A stretch of 34,011 nt of DNA from an uncultured Ruminococcus sp. (lineage in GTDB: Bacteria > Bacillota > Clostridia > Oscillospirales > Acutalibacteraceae): assembly GCA_902803805.1 (NCBI GenBank), contig CADCRH010000079.1, forward strand, positions 1 to 34,011. The letters run 5' to 3'. Position numbers and translations under genes: made by a program. The notes under the pieces were generated by a model. That model saw only the letters and a program-made list of their open reading frames with translations, made no database searches and was not told the DNA's origin. Below are positions 23,702-31,663 of this stretch, piece after piece (position 1 is the first letter of the stretch; every line of letters starts with the position of its first letter).

Positions 23702-25132
23702 ATGGACTTTCATTTTTGTCCGAATTGTTTTAATAAAACCTTTCATAACCGTCAATGCAGCAAATGCGGCTATACGGGTGAGGGGGAGGATAACGAAGAA
23801 GGCATTTCCGTCGGAACGGTTCTGAACAACCGATATTATATAGGACGAATTCTCGGTTCGGGAGGTTTCGGTATTACCTATATTGCCTATGATCTGATCA
23901 ATCAGAAGCGCTGCGCCATCAAGGAATTTTTTCCTGTGGGGATCGTTGTCCGCGATGCTGACAAAAAGCGTGTCAATGTTCCGACAAGCAAAAATCTGCC
24001 CGAATTCAAACACGGTGTCAAGCGGTTTATCGAAGAATCCGAAACGCTGGAAACGCTCGGCGGTCTTGACGGCGTTGTACATATTATGGATAACTTTGAA
24101 ACCAACGGCACGGCATATTATGTAATGGAGTATCTTGACGGTGTAACCGTGAAACAACTGATCAAATCCTCTCCCGACGGAATTGATGCCGATACAGCTA
24201 ATCAAATCATTATTGAAGCAGGAAAAACACTGGACGCCATTCATAAACACAAAGGGTATCTTCACCGTGACATCAGCCCCGAAAATATAATGGTGCTGCG
24301 GTCGGATAAGGAGATAGAAAGGGTGGTGATCATCGATTTCGGAAGCGCCAAAGATTATTTTCACCGCTCGAATACGAAATTCACTATCACGCTGAAACAC
24401 GGCTTTGCACCTCTTGAACAATATACAACGACCGCACGGCAGGGCCCCTACACCGACCTTTACGCGCTTGCCAGCACCTATTATTTTATGCTGACAAGAA
24501 CAATGGTTCCCACCGCACCCGAAAGGCTTTCCGGAGCGGATTATCCGAAACTCAGTTCCTGCGGAAAGGGAATCAGCAATGAGATCTCGGACGCGGTTGA
24601 CAATGCGCTGATGATAAAATCGATTGACCGCACCAAAACCGTATTAGAATTTATCGAAGTGATCGAACGGGAATATCACAAAAACAAAACGACGGTAACG
24701 GATTATACAAAGCAGCTTTCCTTAAATGCCATTCCCGATTTTTTCAAAGGTGTTCCGGAGAGCAAAACAAAAGATATATCCATCAAGGGAAGCGAGAAAA
24801 TCAAGCCGATTTCCAATAATGTTCCGTATGTGAAAATAATGATTGACAACAGAACGGTCTATGATTCGGCGATCACGCCGGACATCAATATCACGATAGG
24901 ACGCTCCAGAAAAAAAAGCAGAGTGGTCATTGAAGGCGATATTATCAGCGGCAAACACTGTACCGTGATGTATGACAGCAATCAGAAAAGCTTTTATATA
25001 ACCGACCACTCATTGAACGGAACGTATGTCAACAATAAAAAAATAGAGCAGGAGATCACCTATCACGTGAACGGCTATGATTCGATATACCTTGCCAGCA
25101 ACAGGTATGTGCTTAAACTGGAGGTCAGATGA
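23702..25132 (+). CDS. Ser/Thr protein kinase with N-terminal zinc ribbon and C-terminal FHA domain
   Basis: Residues 1-25 form a C-x2-C-x9-C-x2-C zinc ribbon (Cys6, 9, 19, 22). The kinase domain, about 45-325, keeps the P-loop GSGGFG (52-57), Lys74 in AIKE, HRD (188-190) and DFG (212-214). The catalytic loop reads HRDISPEN, with Ser in place of the usual Lys, as in a subset of bacterial kinases. GFAPLEQYTTTARQGPYTD is the activation/P+1 region. A linker leads to a C-terminal FHA domain, about 377-476 (ITIGRSRKKS, SGKHC, LNGTYVNN). There is no TM segment or PASTA repeats, so it is cytosolic, unlike PrkC/PknB. The FHA could bind its own autophosphorylated threonines or membrane partners. It overlaps the next PP2C gene by 4 bases. 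Confidence 0.94.
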   Translation: MDFHFCPNCFNKTFHNRQCSKCGYTGEGEDNEEGISVGTVLNNRYYIGRILGSGGFGITYIAYDLINQKRCAIKEFFPVGIVVRDADKKRVNVPTSKNLPEFKHGVKRFIEESETLETLGGLDGVVHIMDNFETNGTAYYVMEYLDGVTVKQLIKSSPDGIDADTANQIIIEAGKTLDAIHKHKGYLHRDISPENIMVLRSDKEIERVVIIDFGSAKDYFHRSNTKFTITLKHGFAPLEQYTTTARQGPYTDLYALASTYYFMLTRTMVPTAPERLSGADYPKLSSCGKGISNEISDAVDNALMIKSIDRTKTVLEFIEVIEREYHKNKTTVTDYTKQLSLNAIPDFFKGVPESKTKDISIKGSEKIKPISNNVPYVKIMIDNRTVYDSAITPDINITIGRSRKKSRVVIEGDIISGKHCTVMYDSNQKSFYITDHSLNGTYVNNKKIEQEITYHVNGYDSIYLASNRYVLKLEVR

Positions 25133-25950
25133 TGGAAACAATGGACGATTATACAAACGAATACTATGCCACAACGGAAAGATTGGAAGTGAAGCTTACG
25201 CCCCGTATTTACTCCTCAAGCATTATCGGGACACGGGAATATCAGCAGGACAGATTTGGTTTTCAGGAAAAAGACGATGTACTGTTGGCTGTTGTATGTG
25301 ACGGAATGGGAGGTCTGAAAGGCGGGGAGCAGGCGAGCGAAATTTCGGTGCAGACACTGTTAAATGATTTTATCGAAACCGAAGTAGCTCCCCACAGCTA
25401 TAATGATTTTCTGTTCCGCGAGGCAAAGCGGCTTGACCGTATCGTGTATTCCCTGAAAGATGCCAGCGGAAAACGACTGGAAGCAGGTACCACCATTGTT
25501 TCCATCGTCATTGCCGATCATTTCATCAACTGGCTTTCCGTGGGCGACAGCAAGATCTATTTTATCCGTGACAACCAAATTTATGATATGGTACCTCAGC
25601 ATAACTATAAAATGACCCTTGACAATCTGCTGAATGCAGGAAAAATAACAAGGCAGAAATATCAAAGTGAAATCGGCAGGGGAGAAGCACTGATCAGTTT
25701 TCTCGGAATCGGCAATGTTTCCGTGATCGAGGTAAATCGGCACCCTTTCCGTCTGAATGAAGGAGATATGATCGTTTTATGCAGTGACGGACTGTACAAG
25801 CGTCTTTCCGACGAACAAATTTTGGCAGTGATTCAGGATAACTATTTTGACTGTCAGAGAGCGGCTGACACACTGACCAGAACCGCAATGGAATATTCCA
25901 ACGGAAAGTCGCAGGATAACACAACGGTCATCATTGCGACCTATCGTTGA
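25129..25950 (+). CDS. PP2C-family Ser/Thr phosphatase (second copy)
   Basis: This is a 273-residue phosphatase likely to oppose the kinase encoded just upstream, with which it shares a 4-base overlap and probably translational coupling. Metal-binding residues are present: Asp41 (QQDRFGF), Asp58 in VVCDGMGGLKGGEQAS, Asp220 in LCSDGLYKRL and Asp263 in SQDNTTVIIA. WLSVGDSKIYF is the usual central motif. About 25 extra N-terminal residues precede the domain. It is clearly diverged from the phosphatase at 20539, so the two are probably not a recent duplication and may act on different proteins. GGAGG precedes the ATG. Confidence 0.93.
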   Translation: MMETMDDYTNEYYATTERLEVKLTPRIYSSSIIGTREYQQDRFGFQEKDDVLLAVVCDGMGGLKGGEQASEISVQTLLNDFIETEVAPHSYNDFLFREAKRLDRIVYSLKDASGKRLEAGTTIVSIVIADHFINWLSVGDSKIYFIRDNQIYDMVPQHNYKMTLDNLLNAGKITRQKYQSEIGRGEALISFLGIGNVSVIEVNRHPFRLNEGDMIVLCSDGLYKRLSDEQILAVIQDNYFDCQRAADTLTRTAMEYSNGKSQDNTTVIIATYR

Positions 25951-25963
25951 CGGAGGTGTTAAT

Positions 25964-26320
25964 ATGAGTTTCGGAACACAAATTTCCGTTGTTTCAGGCG
26001 ATTCCGTTTTAAAGCAGGGCAGGATCACAGTGATCAAGGGTCCGTCTGTTGGCTCGTCCTTTACACTGGATTCCATCTATACCGCCATTGTCGGAAGAAT
26101 GTCGAAAAGGTGTGATCTGGTCATTACATCAGGTCAGGTCAGCAAAATTCACTGTGCAATCAAATACAGTGACAGATACCACAGATTTATTGTCACCGAC
26201 TGTTCGGCAAACGGTACGTTTGTCAACGGAAAAAGACTTCCGAAAAATATAGGTGTATTAATGGAATCGGGTACGGTTTTAATGCTTGCCAACAGCGAAA
26301 ATCAGATCGAATTGATCTGA
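25964..26320 (+). CDS. Single-domain FHA protein
   Basis: This 118-residue protein is almost entirely an FHA domain. It has a short N-terminal strand, ITVIKGPSVGSSFTL, then AIVGRMSKRCDLVI, a Ser-Lys-Ile-His motif (VSKIHCAI) and SANGTFVNGKRL. All phospho-threonine contact positions are kept. I choose the ATG at 25964, with GGAGGTG upstream, over an in-frame TTG 30 bases earlier that lies inside the phosphatase gene. It has no zinc ribbon or membrane segment. It sits between the second phosphatase and the pseudokinase, 13 and 18 bases away, in the same run of genes. A soluble FHA adaptor next to kinase-like proteins suggests a bridging role. Confidence 0.88.
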   Translation: MSFGTQISVVSGDSVLKQGRITVIKGPSVGSSFTLDSIYTAIVGRMSKRCDLVITSGQVSKIHCAIKYSDRYHRFIVTDCSANGTFVNGKRLPKNIGVLMESGTVLMLANSENQIELI

Positions 26321-26338
26321 CCGACAGGAGGAGAGAAA

Positions 26339-27235
26339 TTGAAATACTGCATATCGTGTATGGAAAAAACGGAAAATGATTTCGGGATTTGTCCCTACTG
26401 CGGCTTTTCCGGGGAAGACGGCATATCCGATCCATATCGGCTGAAAGCAGGAAGTATGTTTGAAAACCGTTATTATATCGGTAAAATTATCGAAAGTGAT
26501 AAATTTGGCTATTCGTATATTGCCTATGACACTATAATGAAACGCAAAGCGGTGATACGCCAGCTCTACTATCATTCCTATTCCGAGCCGAAAGAAATGA
26601 TAGATGATTTTCTGAAATATCAGAATGCGGAATATTTTTGTGAATTTTATGAAAAGCTCGCATCGATCTATGATGTGGATTTTATACAGCGTGTTTATAC
26701 CTTCAAAACAAATGAGATCGCTGTTTTTTCGGTCAACGAATATATCTCCGATATGACAGCGGAGGATTATATCAATAAGAATCAAAAAATTCCCTGCGAA
26801 ACCGCTGTAAAACTGATATTGCCGACGCTGAGAGCGATCTCGGTGATTCACGAAAAAAATCTTTACCACGGAAATCTCAGTGTCGCAAATTTAAGATATA
26901 TCAGGGACAGAGGTTTTGTCATCTGTGATTTTCCGGGAATTAACGGCAGTGGAAAAACCGACCCGAATGAATTGCAGGACTATATTGAAAAAAGCCGTCA
27001 AGACGATATATTCAATATCATACGGATATTGGTAATGTTGGTAAGCGGCTTGAAAAATATCACGGAAAATGATTTTAACCGCCGTTTTTTCAAATCAAAG
27101 GAAATTGTAATGCCCGAAGAAATCACTTCCTTTCTGTTTTCAATACCGAAAAAGGATTTTGAGAAAAGCCAATTGTCCGCTTCTGTAATGATAGATTACT
27201 TCAACGGCATTGCGGAAAAGAAAGATCAATGCTGA
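26339..27235 (+). CDS. Zinc-ribbon pseudokinase
   Basis: The 298-residue protein resembles the N-terminal part of the kinase at 23702. It has a C-x2-C-x10-C-x2-C ribbon (Cys4, 7, 18, 21), then NRYYIGKI and a YIAYDTIMKRKAVI segment. Every catalytic element is broken. The P-loop is ESDKFG (52-57), the lysine is Arg74 (AVIRQ), HRD is His-Gly-Asn (177-179) and DFG is Asp-Phe-Pro (197-199). It has no C-terminal FHA domain. The reading frame is intact, so this is a maintained pseudokinase rather than a decaying gene. An allosteric or scaffold role for the active kinase is the likely inference. The start is TTG at 26339 with a strong AGGAGGAG ribosome site. It ends the first half of the island. Confidence 0.88.
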   Translation: MKYCISCMEKTENDFGICPYCGFSGEDGISDPYRLKAGSMFENRYYIGKIIESDKFGYSYIAYDTIMKRKAVIRQLYYHSYSEPKEMIDDFLKYQNAEYFCEFYEKLASIYDVDFIQRVYTFKTNEIAVFSVNEYISDMTAEDYINKNQKIPCETAVKLILPTLRAISVIHEKNLYHGNLSVANLRYIRDRGFVICDFPGINGSGKTDPNELQDYIEKSRQDDIFNIIRILVMLVSGLKNITENDFNRRFFKSKEIVMPEEITSFLFSIPKKDFEKSQLSASVMIDYFNGIAEKKDQC

Positions 27236-27271
27236 AATTGACAGTGAGCTGCAAAAAGTTACAAAAAATAG

Positions 27272-27318
27272 GTCAAAAAGTACATTTTGACAAAAATGCC
27301 TATTCTATACTTTATAAT
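27272..27318 (+). promoter_or_regulatory. Probable internal promoter with overlapping inverted repeat
   Basis: The 131-base gap 27236-27366 has TTGACA at 27287-27292 and a TATAAT at 27313-27318. The spacing of 20 is loose; TTTATA at 27311 would give 18. A 7-6-7 inverted repeat GTCAAAA-AGTACA-TTTTGAC (27272-27291) overlaps the -35 and is operator-like. It would let the four downstream genes be expressed separately. Confidence 0.5.
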
Positions 27319-27366
27319 AACAGTAAGGTATATGATATAGAAAAAAGATGAAAAGAGGTTTTATTA

Positions 27367-28323
27367 ATGAGATCTGTTAAATGTCCCAACGGTCATTTCT
27401 ACGATGCAGATAAGTACGGTACTTGTCCGCATTGTCTGATAATGCAGAACAAACAGTCCGAAAAAGTCGATCCCTTTATTGAAGACACGCTTGCCCTGAC
27501 AGAAACAGACGATGTACTTTCCGAGCAAAGGACGGTATCTCTCGATAAGGCGATACAAATGGCAGAAAGCAATGAACAAGATGAGCCCGCACTTCCCGAT
27601 ATTGCCTATGCGCCGAACGTTTCCTCACCGCAGTATTCACCACCGGTACAGCCTCAGCAGCCGCCAAGCCCTTCACCTTATTATGCGCCTGTTTATCAGC
27701 CTTCGCCGGAATATCAGCAGACGCCCGTTTATACACCGGAAGTTCCGAATATAAATCCGTCTTATTCCGCACCCGTCTATCAGTCAGATCAGAATTATTA
27801 TCAGGATGCGACACCGCCTGCACCACCTGTACCGCCTGCGCCGCAGCCGCCGACACCTCAGCCCGAACCGACAACAGAAAGACCCTCGTGGAATGAACTT
27901 GTCGGACGCTCCAATCAGGATTACATCAACAACGACAATAAAACGGTCAGTTTTGGTTCCGCTGCTCTGAGTGAACCGACAGTCGGATGGCTCATTGGTG
28001 TTAACGGAGATTATTATGGTGACTGCTTCGAGCTGAAGGCAGGCAGGAACTTTATCGGCAGAGGTGTTGATATGGATGTTGTTCTTGACCTTGACCGTTC
28101 CGTGTCGCGCAATAAACACGCTATCATTATCTATGAACCTCATTCAAGAGTATTTTTCGCACAGCCGGGAGAATCCCGTGAGCTGTTCTATATCAACGAT
28201 AATGTTGTTCTGAAAAACGAGCCGATCAAAGCCTATGATATTCTTCTGATAGGAACCACCAAACTGATGTTTTTCCCGCTCTGCGGTCCGAAGTTCTCTT
28301 GGGAAGATCTAAACAAAAAATAA
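27367..28323 (+). CDS. Zinc-ribbon/FHA protein (second copy) with proline-rich linker
   Basis: This 318-residue soluble protein has a C-x3-H-x9-C-x2-C site (Cys6, His10, Cys20, Cys23; CPNGHFYDADKYGTCPHC). A long linker rich in Pro, Tyr, Gln and Ser follows, about residues 75-175. The C-terminal FHA domain is about 205-318 (VGWLIGVNGDYYGDCFEL, NFIGRGVDMDVVLD, SVSRNKHAI). Instead of Asn-Gly it has FYINDNVVL, shared with the gene at 29908, which suggests a distinct FHA subfamily. Both also end in an FSWED tail. The linker resembles disordered spacers that reach membrane partners. It is followed after 12 bases by a membrane FHA gene. AAGAGG precedes the ATG. Confidence 0.9.
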   Translation: MRSVKCPNGHFYDADKYGTCPHCLIMQNKQSEKVDPFIEDTLALTETDDVLSEQRTVSLDKAIQMAESNEQDEPALPDIAYAPNVSSPQYSPPVQPQQPPSPSPYYAPVYQPSPEYQQTPVYTPEVPNINPSYSAPVYQSDQNYYQDATPPAPPVPPAPQPPTPQPEPTTERPSWNELVGRSNQDYINNDNKTVSFGSAALSEPTVGWLIGVNGDYYGDCFELKAGRNFIGRGVDMDVVLDLDRSVSRNKHAIIIYEPHSRVFFAQPGESRELFYINDNVVLKNEPIKAYDILLIGTTKLMFFPLCGPKFSWEDLNKK

Positions 28324-28335
28324 GGAGTAACAATA

Positions 28336-29889
28336 ATGAATAATCCGTATAATCAATATCAAATGCAGCCGCCTGTACAGCCTTATGCACCGCCGACGAG
28401 ACCGCTTCCGATCTCAAAAGCCAGAAATATCATCGCAAAAGTCGGTGTGGCGCTGATGGCAGTTTTAATGATCGTTGCCGTATTTATCCCGGCGATAGAA
28501 TCCTCTTTGGCAGATCTGGTCTATCAATATGAGTCAACATTGACGGAAAGCGATAAGATCTCCACGCATATCGGACTCGGTCCATACTCTGTCGGTGAAA
28601 TCGTCATCGGAAGTATTTCTTCTGTTTCGGGTTCCGATTGGGTCAATGACATCGAAACCTTATCGTTAGAGGATTTTGCTGCCAAATACTATCCGGAAGT
28701 CGTACAAAGCAACGATTCATCAAATTTGACACTTTATGATGTCATTAAGATAGAGGTCAAGCAAAAAATATCCGGATATGAAAGCAGTAAAAAATATGCT
28801 TCCGATCCGACACCCTACGATGAAAAGATCAAGGAAGCGGAGCAAATACTTATTGATATCGACAATAACGCCGCATTGAAAACATTTTGTTCAAAAGAAC
28901 CCGGAATGAGCAGTACTACTGCGCTTCTTACCCTGATAACCGCTGCGTTGTGCGCTGTTGGTATGCTTCTGACACTTTTGTTTGTTCTTCTTCCGTATAA
29001 AAAATCCCTGAGAGTTGCTGGTTTGGTATCGGGTTTTGTGACCTGCGGTTCGGCGGCAGGGCTGTTCTTTGTGATTTATTCGGCATTTTGCAGCAGTACT
29101 CCTGTCGGTATGGATTCCGCAATCAGCAATTCTTCCGCTTTGAAGCAATTATCCTCAATGATTAATATTGGCAGTTATACCTATAACCTGAATGTTGGTA
29201 TCATCCTGTTCTTAGCCGCTGCCGTTCTTCTGTTTGTGTTCTCGGCGCTCGGTGTTCGCTACACATCCGCAGCCAATACCGTACCGGCAGCACCGACCGA
29301 CAGCTATCATCTCTATCAGCCTCCTGTTTCTCCTGTTGCGGTGCCTCCCGTTCAGCAGCCTTTTCCGGCTCCGTCGGATAATATTCCCGTGATTCCTCAG
29401 ACACAGTTCCCGACACCTCCGCAGGCACCTGTACCGACTCCCGACCCTGTTCGGACTCCGGTATATGATCTTCCGCAGAATCCTGCACCGGTGCCCGAAG
29501 CGACGCCTTTGAACGTACCGAATTCCAATGATATGCCAACTACCGTTTTAAGCGGCAACGAATCCAAAACGGTTGCGCAGGTAGGACATATTGAGGGTAT
29601 CAAAGGCGAATATGCAGGTGCTGCCATCAACTTCTTCCCGGAGGAAAGAATTATTATCGGCAGAAATCCCGACCTTGCCAATATTGTCATCAATGCACCG
29701 TCCGTCAGCCGCAAACACTGCGAAATTATCTATGACCCGCTCAATAACTGCTATAAGGTCATTAACTATTCCACCAACGGCGTTATTGTCGATCATAAAA
29801 ATAAACTTCCGAAAGACCAGAAAGTCAGAGTGAATGCCAATACGGAAATTTCTATCGGCAACGAAGACAACGTATTCAGACTTGGCTAA
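28336..29889 (+). CDS. Four-TM membrane protein with cytoplasmic FHA domain
   Basis: The 517-residue protein has a short Pro-rich N-terminus and a first TM helix, about 34-53 (VGVALMAVLMIVAVFIP). An extracytoplasmic segment of about 140 residues follows, with three more TM helices at about 195-219, 226-250 and 286-306. A Pro-rich linker, about 315-395, leads to a C-terminal FHA domain, about 415-517 (IIIGRNPDLANIVI, SVSRKHCEI, STNGVIVDH). With four helices both termini are cytoplasmic, so the FHA faces the kinase and phosphatases. The 140-residue outer segment has no recognisable domain and might be a sensor. GGAGT lies before the ATG. It pairs with the zinc-ribbon FHA gene upstream, and the pair is duplicated at 29908-31488. 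Confidence 0.9.
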   Translation: MNNPYNQYQMQPPVQPYAPPTRPLPISKARNIIAKVGVALMAVLMIVAVFIPAIESSLADLVYQYESTLTESDKISTHIGLGPYSVGEIVIGSISSVSGSDWVNDIETLSLEDFAAKYYPEVVQSNDSSNLTLYDVIKIEVKQKISGYESSKKYASDPTPYDEKIKEAEQILIDIDNNAALKTFCSKEPGMSSTTALLTLITAALCAVGMLLTLLFVLLPYKKSLRVAGLVSGFVTCGSAAGLFFVIYSAFCSSTPVGMDSAISNSSALKQLSSMINIGSYTYNLNVGIILFLAAAVLLFVFSALGVRYTSAANTVPAAPTDSYHLYQPPVSPVAVPPVQQPFPAPSDNIPVIPQTQFPTPPQAPVPTPDPVRTPVYDLPQNPAPVPEATPLNVPNSNDMPTTVLSGNESKTVAQVGHIEGIKGEYAGAAINFFPEERIIIGRNPDLANIVINAPSVSRKHCEIIYDPLNNCYKVINYSTNGVIVDHKNKLPKDQKVRVNANTEISIGNEDNVFRLG

Positions 29890-29907
29890 TGAAAATGGAG
29901 GACTAAT

Positions 29908-30564
29908 ATGCCTAATATCGTTATTTGTCCCAACGGACATCAATTTGATATATCACAGTACAGTTCCTGTCCCTACTGCTATCATCAGCAAGCTTTTGGT
30001 GATAATTTTGTTTATTGTCCGAACAAACATCTTTATGACGCTTCCAAATATTATTCGTGTCCGGTATGCGGTTTGTCCAACAGCTCCGAAGCAAATTCTC
30101 CGACCATACCGCTTTCTCCGGCACTCGCTCCTGCGGCGCCGCAGCCGCAGTACGATACTGTTCAAGACGATAACCTGACGCAGAGAGTTTCTTCCTTTGC
30201 CGGCGGCAAAGGAGAACCGACGGTCGGTTGGCTGGTATGCATTGACGGTGCCGAATTGGGACGTTCTTTCCCAATCAAATCAAACCGCAATTTCATAGGC
30301 CGCTCCCTGACAATGGATATTGTGATAGATGATCCGGCTGTTTCAAGAGAAAAACACGCAATCGTTACATACGTTCCCAAGCAGAAGCTTTTTATTCTTC
30401 AGCCGGGCGATTCTCATGAGCTTTTCTACTTGAACAATAAAGTAGTTCTGGAGAATGAAGTGCTGACCGCTTATGATAGGGTCACAATCGGACAGACAAC
30501 ACTTCTGTTCATACCGTTGTGCGGAGAAAATTTTTCTTGGGAAGACTTCCAAGAGGGAAAATAA
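29908..30564 (+). CDS. Double zinc-ribbon/FHA protein (third copy)
   Basis: The 218-residue protein starts with two tandem C-x3-H-x9-C-x2-C sites (Cys7, His11, Cys21, Cys24 and Cys37, His41, Cys51, Cys54), exactly 30 residues apart. This is an internal duplication of the ribbon found singly in the genes at 21285 and 27367. A short Pro/Ala linker leads to the FHA domain, about 100-218 (VGWLVCIDGAELGRSFPI, NFIGRSLTMDIVID, AVSREKHAIV). It carries FYLNNKVVL and an FSWED tail, as in the gene at 27367. The FHA Arg and Ser are kept. GGAGG precedes the ATG. Its stop codon directly abuts the next ATG. Confidence 0.9.
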   Translation: MPNIVICPNGHQFDISQYSSCPYCYHQQAFGDNFVYCPNKHLYDASKYYSCPVCGLSNSSEANSPTIPLSPALAPAAPQPQYDTVQDDNLTQRVSSFAGGKGEPTVGWLVCIDGAELGRSFPIKSNRNFIGRSLTMDIVIDDPAVSREKHAIVTYVPKQKLFILQPGDSHELFYLNNKVVLENEVLTAYDRVTIGQTTLLFIPLCGENFSWEDFQEGK

Positions 30565-31488
30565 ATGACAACGGTAATAGACAAAATTCTGCGGATCGCA
30601 AGCACTCCGCTGTGCATACTGAATTTTTTATCATCGCTTTTTCTGCCGGTCATATTGATCAGAGCCGTCAAAGATTCGACACAGCCCGACATTTCCGAAG
30701 AATACAATATGCCGATTTTTCGCTTTATCAATGTTGTCGGTGAGAAAGGCTACAATACGGATCCGGTGATTCAGATACGGGTGTATTTGATGATACTGAT
30801 CGGTGTATTGTTTTTGTGTGCCGTTGCCCAGATCGTTCTGTCGCTGAACCATAAGCGTTGGCTGGTATTTTCCTGCTATGCGTTTGTGTTGGCATCGCTG
30901 ATATATACCGTGACGATCGTGCTTGAAATGAATTTTGTCATTGTTCCCGACATTAATGAAAATCCGCTTTTTTACGCCGAATCCGGTGCAGAACTTTGGA
31001 TCATATCCGTCATAACGATGATTTTGGTCATCATCGATTCTGTTCTGGTATGTATCAACCGCACCGATTTCGACGATACGGCAAGAACGCTGACCATCAA
31101 CAGCCGGATTCGCTATGAACCAATGTATTATCCGTCCTTGTCCGATTCACAGGAGCTTCATTCTCAGCCGGAACCGCAGCCCGTAAAAATTGTTTTTACG
31201 GCAGGGGAACACAGCGGAATGAAAATCGACCTGAACGAAGGCGAAAAAATTAAGATCGGCAGGGACCCGTCAAGAGCCAATATCGTGATCTCCTCGCAAA
31301 GCATCAGCCGCCTGCATTGTACGATCTCCTTTGATTATGTGGAAAACCAATATCTTTTGTATGATACTTCTTCCAACGGAATTTGTCTTTCTGATGGCAC
31401 GAAGCTTTTAAAAGGATACGGACATCTCATTCCAAGAGGAACGGCGTTGATTCTGGACAAAGAGAAAAATTCGATTCTTTTGACATAA
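30565..31488 (+). CDS. Four-TM membrane protein with cytoplasmic FHA domain (second copy)
   Basis: The 307-residue protein has TM helices at about 11-31, 69-92, 97-118 and 143-166, a linker, and a C-terminal FHA domain at about 210-307 (IKIGRDPSRANIVI, SISRLHCTI, SSNGICLSDG). The FHA is closest to that of the gene at 28336 (GR-P-ANIVI, S-SR-HC), which supports duplication of the pair. The loops between helices are shorter and the large outer segment of the 28336 protein is absent. It begins directly after the TAA of the upstream gene, so translation is probably coupled. A terminator at 31508 ends the island here. Confidence 0.9.
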   Translation: MTTVIDKILRIASTPLCILNFLSSLFLPVILIRAVKDSTQPDISEEYNMPIFRFINVVGEKGYNTDPVIQIRVYLMILIGVLFLCAVAQIVLSLNHKRWLVFSCYAFVLASLIYTVTIVLEMNFVIVPDINENPLFYAESGAELWIISVITMILVIIDSVLVCINRTDFDDTARTLTINSRIRYEPMYYPSLSDSQELHSQPEPQPVKIVFTAGEHSGMKIDLNEGEKIKIGRDPSRANIVISSQSISRLHCTISFDYVENQYLLYDTSSNGICLSDGTKLLKGYGHLIPRGTALILDKEKNSILLT

Positions 31489-31507
31489 TATGGAATGTTA
31501 AAACTGT

Positions 31508-31543
31508 AAAAACCGTTTGTCATTTTGGGCAGACGGTTTTTAT
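31508..31543 (+). terminator. Terminator of the FHA/kinase island
   Basis: A 12-bp stem (31508-31519 with 31530-31541, one G-T wobble, core ACCGT) has a 10-base loop and a T-run. It lies 20 bases after the last FHA gene. Confidence 0.85.
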
Positions 31544-31601
31544 GCTTTTGTACAAGAAATACCCCTTATCTAAAGAAAACGAAAAAATGTCATAATGATG
31601 A

Positions 31602-31630
31602 TTGCATATGTAAAGTGATTATTATATAAT
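31602..31630 (+). promoter_or_regulatory. Promoter of the downstream two-gene unit
   Basis: TTGCAT at 31602-31607, a 17-base spacer and a perfect TATAAT at 31625-31630. Transcription would begin near 31637, after an ATG at 31631. This rules that ATG out and fixes the start of the next gene at 31664. Confidence 0.75.
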
Positions 31631-31663
31631 ATGGATAACATCAAAAAACAAAGGGGAGCCGTT

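Noticed and set aside
27600-27890. Proline/glutamine-rich repeat in the zinc-ribbon FHA protein as a DNA repeat or phase-variable tract
   Set aside because: The codons vary and no unit repeats exactly. It reads as a disordered protein linker, like those in the proteins at 21812 and 28336.
20539-31488. FHA, kinase and PP2C genes as part of a type VI secretion system
   Set aside because: PpkA/PppA/Fha-like components alone are not enough. No sheath, baseplate, ClpV, Hcp or VgrG gene is present and the organism looks Gram-positive.
20539-31488. The same genes as a type VII (ESX/Ess) secretion locus or a TerY-P/tellurite cluster
   Set aside because: No WXG100, EssC/FtsK-like ATPase, EsaA/EssB, TerD or AAA/MoxR gene occurs in the window. 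The flanks to the right are unknown, so this is rejected only for what is visible.
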